Shown here: piece by piece, positions 1-6,804 of the stretch | Position numbering within the stretch: the first letter of the stretch is position 1 | Layout: the number at the start of each line of letters is the position of its first letter | Assembly: GCA_910586195.1 (NCBI GenBank) | Contig: CAJUHO010000014.1 | Location: 1 to 27,323 of the forward strand | Direction of reading: 5' to 3' | Length of the DNA: 27,323 nucleotides | Source of the DNA: an uncultured Bacilli bacterium | Lineage (GTDB): Bacteria; Bacillota_I; Bacilli_A; RF39; UBA660 | Notes under the pieces: model-generated | What the model saw: the letters and a program-made list of their open reading frames with translations, nothing else | Told to the model about the DNA's origin: nothing | Databases searched by the model: none | Position numbers and translations under genes: made by a program

Positions 1-77
1 AGTATCTTCCTTTATGACTTCCACTTTTCCTTTTTTACATTTAAAAAAATGTAGATATTTGTCAATGTCATCACCTT

Positions 78-101
78 AAAAAAACGCAAAAGCGTTTTTT
101 T
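78..101. terminator. Symmetric intrinsic terminator
   Basis: A perfect 10-bp stem (seven A:T pairs then CGC/GCG) closes on an AAAA loop, with A-rich and T-rich flanks on opposite sides. It could stop transcription from either direction. It probably ends a gene lying left of the window, or the minus-strand wall gene that stops at 326, although that one is 225 bases away. Confidence 0.6.
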
Positions 102-127
102 CATAATACAATAAAAGGGGGAAATTA

Positions 128-184
128 ATGAATGAGTTTGAAAAATTAATTTTAAAATATCAATACCCTGTGAGGAAAAATTGA
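128..184 (+). other. Possible short ORF or 5' remnant of a decayed gene
   Basis: An ATG preceded by a purine-rich AAAAGGGGGAAA stretch opens an 18-codon frame (begins MNEFEKLILK) that ends at TGA 182-184. Past the stop the same frame is interrupted by two more stops (near 233 and 243), then stays open to about 330. That pattern, a good start signal followed by scattered stops, fits a decayed gene, but the low GC content makes chance openness plausible. No family is recognisable. The stretch overlaps the nested inverted repeats at 131-288, so the start signal may also be accidental. Confidence 0.2.
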
Positions 185-288
185 AAATACAAAAGAAATA
201 AAAATATCAAAAGTGAATCTCATATAAATACATGAAAAACATTTTGATATTTTATAAACAAGGCAAGGGAATTTTTCCAAACTTCATT
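131..288. repeat. Nested imperfect inverted repeats in intergenic DNA
   Basis: The outer arms are 131-147 and 270-288. They match as reverse complements apart from two single-base insertions in the right arm. Inside them is a perfect 12-bp inverted repeat, 201-212 (AAAATATCAAAA) and 242-253, with a 29-base spacer. A further pair, 216-225 and 302-312, matches with one inserted T. The nesting suggests a folded RNA, a degenerate miniature element or a composite operator. No transposase or target-site duplication is visible. Confidence 0.4.
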
Positions 289-325
289 GCTTAAGTTAAT
301 GATATTGAGATTTTCCCACATTTTT

Positions 326-1543
326 TTAAGTATAAATACTATTGGTCATGTCATATACTGCTGCAAAAATATAAGAAATTCGATACCATGTTTGATAATT
401 TACTTCACCTGTTTGTGCCAATGAAAATACTTGTTGAAACTTTCTAACAGCATTAAATGTATCATCATCAAATAATCCTGATGGATTCTCAATAACTGGA
501 ATTCCTGGATAACTCCCCCGGATATAATTTAGGGTATTTTGTAATACATAAACATCATTATTACAATCACCCTTTTTTAATGTTGTGGTAAAGGAATATG
601 GTTCCTTTTGCGTTGTTTCTGCCTCATAAATATTAATACTATTCCCATAGTAAGTTCTTAAAATTTCTAGTGCCTTATAACCCCTATCTCCTAATTCCTT
701 CGATCCCCATTGACTTAAATATCCTGGTTCACTTGTTTCACTTTTATAATGAGCGAGTAACGGTTCTACCCTGAAACCACTTCTAATATAATTTGTAAAT
801 ATTTCATCTACTATATCTGAAATAGGCTTAAAAATCGTCCCGTTCTTAGTGTATTTCTGATCATAACTAGTTGTTGATGTAATCGTAAAATTATAACCTT
901 TGCTTCTATACCATTCTGTATAAATTCTATTTAAAGTAAAAGAAATAATTGCTAACACATTTGCCTTTATAGTCTCTACTGGCCATGTACTATATATTTC
1001 ACTACTTGCTACATTCTTTATATAATCTACAAATGGAACAGTATAATTTGCAGCGATTAAGTTACTAGGAACCCCGTCATGAACCACTATATTTGCAGGA
1101 ATTAATACTTGGGATAATACGTAAGGTTCTATTCCCTCTTCATTGTTTTCATCCTGCGAAATATATGGTGGATACTCACCCCATAGTGTATTAGGAGAAA
1201 TTTCCTCCACATCTTCATTTGAATTTTCATCAATTGATGTCAAATGCACGTTTTGAATAGAAGTAACCCCATCAAAAATCTGTACTCCTTCTATTTTAGT
1301 AGGTGTTAAACCCAACGACTCTACTACAATATCATATGTTGTATAAGGTCTTACTTCGTTTTGTTGTTTCTCTGAATAACTCTTATCAACGGTATCTAAC
1401 GTAATTAATGCTGTCTTTCCATTCTCATCTGTTATCTCTCTTGCTACTTCACCTTCTCCTGATAATACTGTTACAGTAGCACCCTTTACAGGATTTGCAA
1501 TTGTTCCACTATATACATTAACCTCTAAATATCCTTTTGCCAT
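326..1543 (-). CDS. SpoIID/LytB-like protein with peptidoglycan-binding domain
   Basis: The 405-residue protein starts at an ATG preceded by TGAGGTGA. Residues about 5-100 look like a small beta-sandwich (carboxypeptidase-regulatory or Ig-like) domain. Residues about 120-145 are an acidic linker. Residues about 148-300 resemble the SpoIID/LytB amidase-enhancer domain, with the VASSEIYSTWPVETIKAN stretch (173-195 region) in place of SpoIID's conserved Glu segment (here E182) and a later LSQWGSKELGDRGY stretch. Residues about 325-388 form a PG_binding_1 domain. There is no signal peptide or membrane segment, so it is either released by lysis or made in a mother cell during sporulation. Proteins with this architecture are common in clostridia; their exact role is not established. 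It is divergent from the LysM gene, and the two probably act on the same envelope layer. The domain call is confident; the physiological role is inferred. Confidence 0.8.
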   Translation of the reverse strand: MAKGYLEVNVYSGTIANPVKGATVTVLSGEGEVAREITDENGKTALITLDTVDKSYSEKQQNEVRPYTTYDIVVESLGLTPTKIEGVQIFDGVTSIQNVHLTSIDENSNEDVEEISPNTLWGEYPPYISQDENNEEGIEPYVLSQVLIPANIVVHDGVPSNLIAANYTVPFVDYIKNVASSEIYSTWPVETIKANVLAIISFTLNRIYTEWYRSKGYNFTITSTTSYDQKYTKNGTIFKPISDIVDEIFTNYIRSGFRVEPLLAHYKSETSEPGYLSQWGSKELGDRGYKALEILRTYYGNSINIYEAETTQKEPYSFTTTLKKGDCNNDVYVLQNTLNYIRGSYPGIPVIENPSGLFDDDTFNAVRKFQQVFSLAQTGEVNYQTWYRISYIFAAVYDMTNSIYT

Positions 1544-1610
1544 AATTCACCTCACTATATTATATATAATATCTTCTAAATAAATGAATATAATTTAATG
1601 AGGTGATACA
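1544..1610. promoter_or_regulatory. Divergent intergenic region with mirrored ribosome binding sites
   Basis: This 67-base, almost pure A/T gap separates the SpoIID-like and LysM genes. TCACCTCA (1547-1554) and TGAGGTGA (1599-1606) are an exact inverted pair and are simply the ribosome binding sites of the two genes. TATAAT-like runs (for example 1565-1570) exist in both directions, but no convincing -35 or sporulation-sigma promoter can be chosen. Shared control of the pair is an inference from the arrangement. Confidence 0.4.
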
Positions 1611-2726
1611 TTGTTAGAGAATAACTTACAATTAGGAGATACAGGAAATGATGTAAAAATCTTGCAGGAGAAACTAAAAATACTTGGCTTTTATAATGCC
1701 ATTATTACTGGGAGTTTCGGTTTAGCAACAGAAGAAGGAGTTAAAGCCTTTCAAAAAGAATACAAGCTAGCGGAAACTGGAGTTGTAGATAATGAAATGT
1801 GGAAAATGTTATTCCAATTTACAGAAACTGCTATTACACCTTTTCGTGATTATCCTATTTTAAAACTAGGTTCACGTGGAAAAGATGTAGAAGAGCTGCA
1901 AAAAAAACTAAAAGCACTTTTGCACTATACAGGTAATATTACTGGTATTTTTGACTTAGAAACCGAAAATGCTGTAAAAAGATTCCAACTTAATAATGAT
2001 CTAACTACAACTGGAATCGTTAATAACCAGACATGGACATATATCGATATGCTTTATGGCTCTCTCAACCCATGTGTAAAAGACGAGGAAGATACTGATA
2101 CTGACACCATTTCCTACACAGTTATTATGGGAGATAGCTTATGGTCTATTGCTAAAAAATATAATACTACAGTAGATGCTATTAAAAAGCTGAATAATTT
2201 AACTTCTAATACTGTACGTATTGGTCAAGTTCTTAAAATTCCTGTTAATAATATAGATGAAAATTATGTTAATTATACTGTAATAAATGGGGATACTCTA
2301 TATTCTATTGCTAAAAAGTATAATACTACAGTAGATGCTATTAAAAATCTAAATAATCTAACTTCCAATACCTTGAGCATCGGTCAAGTTCTTAAAATTC
2401 CTGTTGACAATACTGATAATAATTATATTAACTATATCGTAGTAAATGGAGATAGCTTATGGGCTATTGCTAAAAAGTATAATACTACAGTAGAGAATAT
2501 TAAGAGGTTGAATAGTTTAACTTCCGATACCTTAAGCATTGGGCAAACTTTAAAAATTCCTGTTAGTAATATAGAAAATAATTATACTACCTATACTGTA
2601 GTAAGTGGAGATACCTTATATTCTATTGCTAGAAAGTACAATACTACAATAGATGCTATTAAAAATCTGAATAATTTAACTTCTAACACTTTAAGTATTG
2701 GACAAGTTTTAAAAATCAAAATATAA
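1611..2726 (+). CDS. Protein with two peptidoglycan-binding and four LysM domains
   Basis: The 371-residue protein starts at TTG, chosen because AGGTGA lies four bases upstream and no ATG is near. Residues about 5-68 and 85-148 are two PG_binding_1 domains (pattern LGxxGxDVxxLQxxL ... FQ ... G). An acidic linker (158-166) leads to four LysM repeats at about 168-211, 221-264, 274-317 and 327-370, each beginning like YTVxxGDxLxxIAKKYNTT and ending IGQxLKI. LysM binds N-acetylglucosamine-containing glycans. No signal peptide and no catalytic domain are present, so it is probably a structural or targeting protein of wall, cortex or spore coat, comparable in style to SafA-like LysM coat proteins (inference). 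The repeats are nearly identical in DNA as well as protein, indicating recent duplication. Confidence 0.85.
   Translation: MLENNLQLGDTGNDVKILQEKLKILGFYNAIITGSFGLATEEGVKAFQKEYKLAETGVVDNEMWKMLFQFTETAITPFRDYPILKLGSRGKDVEELQKKLKALLHYTGNITGIFDLETENAVKRFQLNNDLTTTGIVNNQTWTYIDMLYGSLNPCVKDEEDTDTDTISYTVIMGDSLWSIAKKYNTTVDAIKKLNNLTSNTVRIGQVLKIPVNNIDENYVNYTVINGDTLYSIAKKYNTTVDAIKNLNNLTSNTLSIGQVLKIPVDNTDNNYINYIVVNGDSLWAIAKKYNTTVENIKRLNSLTSDTLSIGQTLKIPVSNIENNYTTYTVVSGDTLYSIARKYNTTIDAIKNLNNLTSNTLSIGQVLKIKI
2112..2720 (+). repeat. Four tandem in-frame LysM repeats, 159-bp period
   Basis: Four copies of a 53-codon unit (44-residue LysM plus about 9-residue Asn/Asp-rich spacer) follow one another. Blocks such as AAGTATAATACTACAGTAGA recur nearly unchanged, including at synonymous positions. 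This points to recent duplication by slippage or unequal recombination, and the copy number could differ between strains. Confidence 0.85.
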
Positions 2727-2730
2727 ATTG

Positions 2731-2797
2731 GTATAGTTAATTGCCTATACAAAGTTTAATACCTTTCATACATTAATATAAGGAAAGGTAGAGGATT
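2731..2797 (+). promoter_or_regulatory. ZIP transporter leader with hairpin over the ribosome binding site
   Basis: Two inverted repeats lie between the LysM stop and the ZIP start. The first is GTATAG (2731-2736) with CTATAC (2745-2750). The second is a perfect 8-bp pair, TACCTTTC (2760-2767) with GAAAGGTA (2783-2790), and its right arm overlaps the purine-rich ribosome binding site AAAGGTAGAGGA before the GTG start at 2801. In RNA this hairpin would mask part of that site; in DNA the same repeat could be a metalloregulator operator. No sigma-A promoter is obvious in the gap, so the gene may also be read through from the LysM gene. Confidence 0.4.
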
Positions 2798-2800
2798 TTT

Positions 2801-3613
2801 GTGATAAATTTTTTTGTTCAATTGTCACCCATATATCAAGCATTGATTGCTGCAATGTTTACATGGGCGATTACGTCTTTAGGATCAGCAGTAGTTTTCT
2901 TTTTTAAAGAAATCAAAAAGGGAGTTATGGATGCTTTATTAGGATTTTCAGCAGGCGTTATGATTGCTGCATCATTTTGGTCATTATTAAGCCCTGCTAT
3001 TGAAATGGCTACAAATCTTAAATTAATTCCTTGGCTTGTTGTTTTTATTGGTTTCTTTTGTGGAGGGTTATTGCTTTATAGTGGAGATAAAATCTATAAT
3101 ATAATGGAAAAAAGTAGAAAAAAGAAAGGCAAAAAGAAAGATGGGCCTAATCTTAAACGATGTTTAATGTTAATTTCATCTATTACCCTTCATAATATTC
3201 CTGAAGGACTTGTAATTGGTGTTGCATTCGGATCCTTAGCATACAACATCGAAGGTGCGACTCTTTTATCTGCTATAACACTCGCAATTGGTATTGGAAT
3301 ACAGAATTTCCCAGAAGGCAGTGCTGTTAGTCTTCCGTTACGAAGAGAGGGATTTTCTAGGGCTAAATCATTCTTCTATGGTCAAGCAAGTGGAATCGTA
3401 GAACCCATCTCGGCGGTCATCGGGGCATTACTCGTTATGAGAGTACAAACATTACTTCCTTATTTACTATCATTTGCGGCAGGGGCTATGATTTATGTAG
3501 TAGTAGAAGAATTAATTCCAGAAAGCCAAAGCAATAAGAAAAAGGACTTAATGGCGTTATTTACCTTAGTAGGATTTTCTATTATGATGATTTTAGATGT
3601 TGCTTTAGGATAA
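2801..3613 (+). CDS. ZIP family divalent metal transporter
   Basis: The 270-residue membrane protein starts at GTG with an AGGTAGAGGA ribosome binding site. It carries the two hallmark metal-site helices of ZIP transporters, HNIPEG (131-136) and the related QNFPEG (168-173), plus GQASGIVEP (194-202) and EELIPE (236-241). About eight hydrophobic segments are visible, with a Lys-rich cytoplasmic loop at 103-120 between helices 3 and 4. This motif set fits the GufA/ZupT-like group, which imports Zn2+ and often other divalent ions (Fe2+, Mn2+). Length is normal. The substrate cannot be fixed from sequence. It is followed by a convergent terminator, and its own leader contains a possible regulatory hairpin. 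Confidence 0.92.
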   Translation: MINFFVQLSPIYQALIAAMFTWAITSLGSAVVFFFKEIKKGVMDALLGFSAGVMIAASFWSLLSPAIEMATNLKLIPWLVVFIGFFCGGLLLYSGDKIYNIMEKSRKKKGKKKDGPNLKRCLMLISSITLHNIPEGLVIGVAFGSLAYNIEGATLLSAITLAIGIGIQNFPEGSAVSLPLRREGFSRAKSFFYGQASGIVEPISAVIGALLVMRVQTLLPYLLSFAAGAMIYVVVEELIPESQSNKKKDLMALFTLVGFSIMMILDVALG

Positions 3614-3643
3614 AAAAGCATTGGATATAACTCCAATGTTTTT
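3613..3643. terminator. Bidirectional terminator between convergent genes
   Basis: The stem CATTGGA (3619-3625) pairs with TCCAATG (3632-3638) around a six-base loop. A-run and T-run flanks serve both directions. It overlaps the ends of the ZIP gene (plus) and the M23 gene (minus), terminating both. Confidence 0.8.
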
Positions 3644-4346
3644 ATATATTATTGTCAGATGATTCTAAATATAATTTCTGACCTTTTTTTAGTCTAATTG
3701 CATAAATATCATCTTTATGACAAGTAAATATCAAACTTTTATTATCCTTATCCTGTTCTTTTTTATCATCAGGAATCTCTGGTGTAGGTTTTATGTCTGG
3801 AATAGGGGTAGTCTTATCATCGGGTAGGGAATTCTCTTCTATTTTTTTGAAAGAATATCCATAATTGTTTAATACTTTAATACTACTATCAATCCACAAA
3901 CATTCTTGTGGTTTTTTTCGGTTTAATATTGACCAATATCCAGCTGAGTTTTGAATCCAACCAGATCCTGAAAAACGTCCTTTTCCACATTCAATATGAC
4001 AGTGATTACCACTTGATATGCCTTTTGTTCCCTCTTCATAAAATCTTTCTCCTTTTTGAATTACTTTTCCAACGTATAAGTTTTCCACATTATTATCATG
4101 TGCAAATAGTATTGTCATATAGTCTATTGTTCCATCTGGATATTCTACTTCGCTATTACTTTCTAACCATACCTCGTTAGCATCCTTTGTATATATTTTT
4201 CGAATTGTTCCTGTAAAAGGTGCCGTCAAAAAATCAATCCCGCCATCACTTCCAGCTTCATCGATAGCATAACTATCACGATGACTTCCTTCACCATATC
4301 CTTGTGTTATTCTCATATAAGGACTTGGATATAGAGGTTTTTCCAT
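3642..4346 (-). CDS. M23-type peptidoglycan endopeptidase, probable phage-style endolysin
   Basis: The 234-residue protein has an M23 (LytM-like) zinc metallopeptidase layout. H22 and D29 (SHRDSYAID) replace the usual HxGxD motif. H83 sits in LFAHDN, and GNHCHIECG supplies the HxH motif (H115, H117). M23 enzymes cut peptide cross-links of peptidoglycan. A Pro/Asp/Lys-rich linker (about 174-203) leads to a short C-terminal piece (206-234) that may be a small wall-binding module; it is much shorter than usual binding domains. There is no signal peptide, which fits export through a holin. The holin gene lies directly upstream with a TAATG stop-start overlap, so translation is probably coupled. 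The enzyme class is fairly sure; phage origin is inferred from the pair. Confidence 0.8.
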   Translation of the reverse strand: MEKPLYPSPYMRITQGYGEGSHRDSYAIDEAGSDGGIDFLTAPFTGTIRKIYTKDANEVWLESNSEVEYPDGTIDYMTILFAHDNNVENLYVGKVIQKGERFYEEGTKGISSGNHCHIECGKGRFSGSGWIQNSAGYWSILNRKKPQECLWIDSSIKVLNNYGYSFKKIEENSLPDDKTTPIPDIKPTPEIPDDKKEQDKDNKSLIFTCHKDDIYAIRLKKGQKLYLESSDNNI

Positions 4347-4687
4347 TATTTATTCACTTCCATTTCTATTAAATTTTCTTTAGGAACCTCTATTATATTT
4401 TTTTTCTTAATTTGGCTATGAGATGCTAATTTGCCCTCGAGTGATTTATAAATACTATCGGCTCCTAAAAATGAAAACAACCCTACCCATAGACTGTCTG
4501 GAAAACTAATCGGTGTGAATCTGTAGCAAAATAAAATTCCTAATACTATATTTATAAAGAAACTATAAACCCAAAGATAATTGCTTTTTTTAAATTTTAC
4601 TTTCGTTTTCTGAATAAATGCACAAGTAAATGTACTTAGAGCCATAGCAACAATTAACATCTGTTCAATTAAATCTAAGTCTAGCAT
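4346..4687 (-). CDS. Putative holin (small membrane protein)
   Basis: The 113-residue protein has three hydrophobic segments (about 9-27, 38-58 and 65-82) and a charged Lys/Glu-rich C-terminal tail, the usual build of a phage holin. It starts at ATG behind AAGGAGG with five-base spacing. Its stop overlaps the start of the M23 endolysin gene. Holins form holes in the cytoplasmic membrane that release signal-less endolysins. The call rests on size, topology and partner gene, not on a recognised family motif. No other phage genes are visible nearby, so the pair may be a domesticated lysis cassette or the last trace of a prophage. Confidence 0.6.
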   Translation of the reverse strand: MLDLDLIEQMLIVAMALSTFTCAFIQKTKVKFKKSNYLWVYSFFINIVLGILFCYRFTPISFPDSLWVGLFSFLGADSIYKSLEGKLASHSQIKKKNIIEVPKENLIEMEVNK

Positions 4688-5025
4688 ATTTTCCTCCTTA
4701 TCAATATAATATATGACGCTTCAAGGGAAATGAACCGCTAAAAAATAAGGTATTAAGTATTTATTGATTCTTCTCCTGTCACTTTTAATAAAAGAAGCAA
4801 AAATAGAACTCTAATCTAGTGTTTAAATAACTAAACTTTTTTATGAATTTTTATTTTTGCTTAAATCAATGATTTATTTTATCTTTGACTCCTTTGGTAG
4901 TTTATCGCTTCCTTAATTAATCATCCCTTTATTTATTTCATCTAACTATATTTCTAATGGCATCTTCAAAACTATTTGAATTATATAAGGAATATAAAAT
5001 AAATAAATCTTACTGGTATCTCAAA
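4688..5025. other. Intergenic region, no gene seen
   Basis: These A/T-rich bases lie between the holin start and the rpsI terminator. No ORF with a ribosome binding site is present in either direction. The only clear structure is the 11-bp inverted repeat at 4795-4862. The holin promoter must lie here on the minus strand, but no clear -35/-10 pair was found. CATATATTA just upstream of the holin ribosome binding site resembles a sigma-K-type -10 element, which is too weak to call. Confidence 0.6.
4795..4862. repeat. 11-bp inverted repeat with 46-base spacer
   Basis: AAGCAAAAATA (4795-4805) is the exact reverse complement of 4852-4862. Inside lies a smaller GTTTA/TAAAC hairpin followed by TTTTTT, which could act as a weak terminator on the plus strand. 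The function is unknown; it could be an operator, an attachment-site remnant or a folded leader of the holin transcript. Confidence 0.45.
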
Positions 5026-5058
5026 CAAAAAAACCTTGAAAATATTGATTTCCAAGGT
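5026..5058 (-). terminator. Intrinsic terminator of rplM-rpsI
   Basis: On the minus strand an 11-bp stem (ACCTTGGAAAT pairing with ATTTTCAAGGT, one G:U pair) closes on a CAAT loop and is followed by seven T. It lies 18 bases after the rpsI stop and ends the whole ribosomal/ECF block. Confidence 0.9.
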
Positions 5059-5075
5059 ATAAATAAACTGCTTTT

Positions 5076-5501
5076 TTATCTCTTTGAAAATTGTGGTGCA
5101 CGACGTGCCTTCTTCAATCCAGGCTTTTTACGTTCTTTTTTACGTGCATCTCTAGTAATAAATCCATTTGCCTTTAAAATATGACGATAACTATTTTCAG
5201 AGTCTTTAGGAGTTGAAGCATCATACACTAATAATGCTCTCGCAATTCCTAAACGAATAGCTCCTGTTTGTCCTGTAAATCCCCCACCTTTTACTTTGGC
5301 ATCTACATCAAACATTTCTCTTGTATTTGTTACATCTAATGGCTGTGTTAAATCCATTACTAATACCTCATATGGTAGGTAATCTTGAACATCATGTCCG
5401 TTTACTGTTATTTTTCCAGTTCCTGATGTCAACGTAACACGTGCTACGCTCGTTTTTCTACGACCAGTTCCAGTATAAACATTTTTCTTTTCTTTTGCCA
5501 T
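5076..5501 (-). CDS. rpsI: 30S ribosomal protein S9 (uS9)
   Basis: The 141-residue protein has the S9 core: TGRRKTSVARV near the start, GGGFTGQTGAIRLGIARAL in the middle and the basic C-terminal tail ending FSKR, which reaches the P-site tRNA in the 30S subunit. Length is slightly above the usual 130 because of a short N-terminal MAKEKKNVYTG. Its ATG overlaps the rplM stop (TAATG), the standard rplM-rpsI coupling. It is followed by a strong terminator. Confidence 0.98.
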   Translation of the reverse strand: MAKEKKNVYTGTGRRKTSVARVTLTSGTGKITVNGHDVQDYLPYEVLVMDLTQPLDVTNTREMFDVDAKVKGGGFTGQTGAIRLGIARALLVYDASTPKDSENSYRHILKANGFITRDARKKERKKPGLKKARRAPQFSKR

Positions 5502-5932
5502 TATTTAACCTCCATTACTTCAGGCTTCTGTGCTGTATGTGGATGTTCTCCTCCTGTATAAACAAACAACTTTTTATACATTTGCCTTCCTAGGCGATTA
5601 TGCGGAAGCATTCCCTTTACTGCTTTTTCCACCATTTCTTCTGGATATCTTTCAATCATTTCCTTAGCAGTTCTTTCTCTAAGTCCTCCTGGATACATAG
5701 AATGTGAATAATACTTTTTCTTTTCTAATTTGTTTCCAGTTAATTTTACTTTTTCTGCATTGATTACAACTATGTAATCTCCACAATCAATATGTGGTGT
5801 ATATGTTGCTTTATGCTTTCCTCTTAAAATATGTGCAGCTTTACTTGCAAGTCTTCCTAGAGGAACATCAGTTGCATCAATAACATACCACTTACGTTCT
5901 ACTGTTTCACGTTTTTGCATATAACTTGTCAT
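5501..5932 (-). CDS. rplM: 50S ribosomal protein L13 (uL13)
   Basis: The 143-residue protein matches L13 end to end: WYVIDATDVPLGRLAS, the GKHKATYTPHIDCGDYIVV block and the HNRLGRQMYKKLFVY segment. L13 is an early assembly protein of the 50S subunit. It has its own sigma-A promoter at 6017-6045 and a probable L13 autoregulatory leader, so its expression can be tuned apart from the upstream ECF/truA genes. It is translationally coupled to rpsI. Confidence 0.98.
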   Translation of the reverse strand: MTSYMQKRETVERKWYVIDATDVPLGRLASKAAHILRGKHKATYTPHIDCGDYIVVINAEKVKLTGNKLEKKKYYSHSMYPGGLRERTAKEMIERYPEEMVEKAVKGMLPHNRLGRQMYKKLFVYTGGEHPHTAQKPEVMEVK

Positions 5933-5949
5933 AACTAATCTCCTTTATC

Positions 5950-6008
5950 CATTACTTGTAACTTAAGTTTTCCCAGGACTTAAGCAAAGTGGGGATATTT
6001 CAATGTAC
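5950..6008 (-). ncRNA. Probable L13 autoregulatory leader
   Basis: Between the rplM promoter and its start, the minus strand holds a 7-bp hairpin: CTTAAGT and ACTTAAG around the nine-base loop CCTGGGAAA (5961-5984). It is preceded by CCCCACTTTG. This hairpin and its conserved-looking flanks resemble the Firmicutes L13 leader family, in which L13 binds its own mRNA. The match is from memory of the motif; a covariance-model search would settle it. Confidence 0.55.
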
Positions 6009-6016
6009 CGATTATG

Positions 6017-6045
6017 ATTATACTAGAAAACCTTTATAAAATCAA
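6017..6045 (-). promoter_or_regulatory. Sigma-A promoter of rplM-rpsI
   Basis: On the minus strand TTGATT (6040-6045) and TATAAT (6017-6022) are separated by 17 bases, a near-consensus pair. It begins directly after the truA stop codon and lies about 85 bases before the rplM start. Confidence 0.85.
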
Positions 6046-6804
6046 CTACTTTTTGATATTTTTAGGATATTTTACTTCCACTAAATATAATCCCAAACTA
6101 GGTGCTGTTACTCCATTTTTTCGTCTATCTCTACTTTTTAAAATTTCATCTACTTGTTTTGGTAATATTTTATTTTGACCAACTCGCAGTAGAATGCCCA
6201 CCATATTCCTGACTTGATATCTTAAAAAACCAGTACCCTCAAATTCTATCACAATCTTTTTCTTGTCCTTTTTATCATAAAAGATATTTGCTTTGATAAT
6301 CGTACGAACACAATTCTCTTTGTCATTGCTTTCTGTTACAAAGGCTCTAAAATCATGAGTTCCCTTAAAATAGCGCAACGCCTTTTTCATAGCCTTTATA
6401 TTTAATTGATAATTATATTGATAGACATAATCCCTCTCTATTGGATTATATTCACCTAAATTCAAGATATACTGATATTTTTTTAATTTTGCCATATAGC
6501 GTGCATGAAAATCCCCACATACCTTTTTAGCAAGAATTACATGAATATCACTAGGAAGATTACTATTTAGAGCCCTTTTTAATTTTGCCTCGGTAATTTC
6601 AATATTTAAATCGAAGTGTGCTACTTGTCCTAAAGCATGCACTCCTTTATCCGTTCTTCCAGAAGCATGAACTTTTGTTTTTTGATGATTATTAATAGAA
6701 GTTAAGGCTCTTTCTAATTCCTCCTGAATAGTCCTTTTATTGGGTTGATACTGAAAACCACAATAATTACTTCCATCATAAGAAAACTTAATAAAATATC
6801 GCAT
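6046..6804 (-). CDS. truA: tRNA pseudouridine(38-40) synthase
   Basis: TruA converts uridines 38-40 of the tRNA anticodon arm to pseudouridine. I place the start at 6804 (MRYFIKFSYDG, 252 residues) because GGAAGGAGT lies five bases upstream and the family begins with this strand. A longer frame from 6831 would add nine unlikely residues. The catalytic aspartate is D52 in GRTDKGVHALGQ. The later GTGFLRYQVRNMVG motif is also typical. The gene overlaps the end of ecfT by 17 bases, so it is co-transcribed with the ECF genes, the usual Firmicutes arrangement. Confidence 0.96.
   Translation of the reverse strand: MRYFIKFSYDGSNYCGFQYQPNKRTIQEELERALTSINNHQKTKVHASGRTDKGVHALGQVAHFDLNIEITEAKLKRALNSNLPSDIHVILAKKVCGDFHARYMAKLKKYQYILNLGEYNPIERDYVYQYNYQLNIKAMKKALRYFKGTHDFRAFVTESNDKENCVRTIIKANIFYDKKDKKKIVIEFEGTGFLRYQVRNMVGILLRVGQNKILPKQVDEILKSRDRRKNGVTAPSLGLYLVEVKYPKNIKK

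Noticed and set aside
1..77. Gene end or start at the left edge
   Set aside because: A purine-rich stretch on the minus strand near base 10 could be a ribosome binding site for a gene beyond the edge, but no coding sequence lies inside the window to support it.
2112..2720. Regular direct repeats as a CRISPR array
   Set aside because: The repeats are in-frame coding LysM units of 159 bp with no unique spacers and no cas genes.
3908..4180. Plus-strand 90-codon hydrophobic frame inside the M23 gene
   Set aside because: It is antisense to a gene with clear catalytic motifs and has no ribosome binding site.
4957..5184. Plus-strand 75-codon frame beginning MASSKLFEL
   Set aside because: No ribosome binding site precedes the ATG, and the frame runs through the rpsI terminator and into rpsI on the opposite strand.
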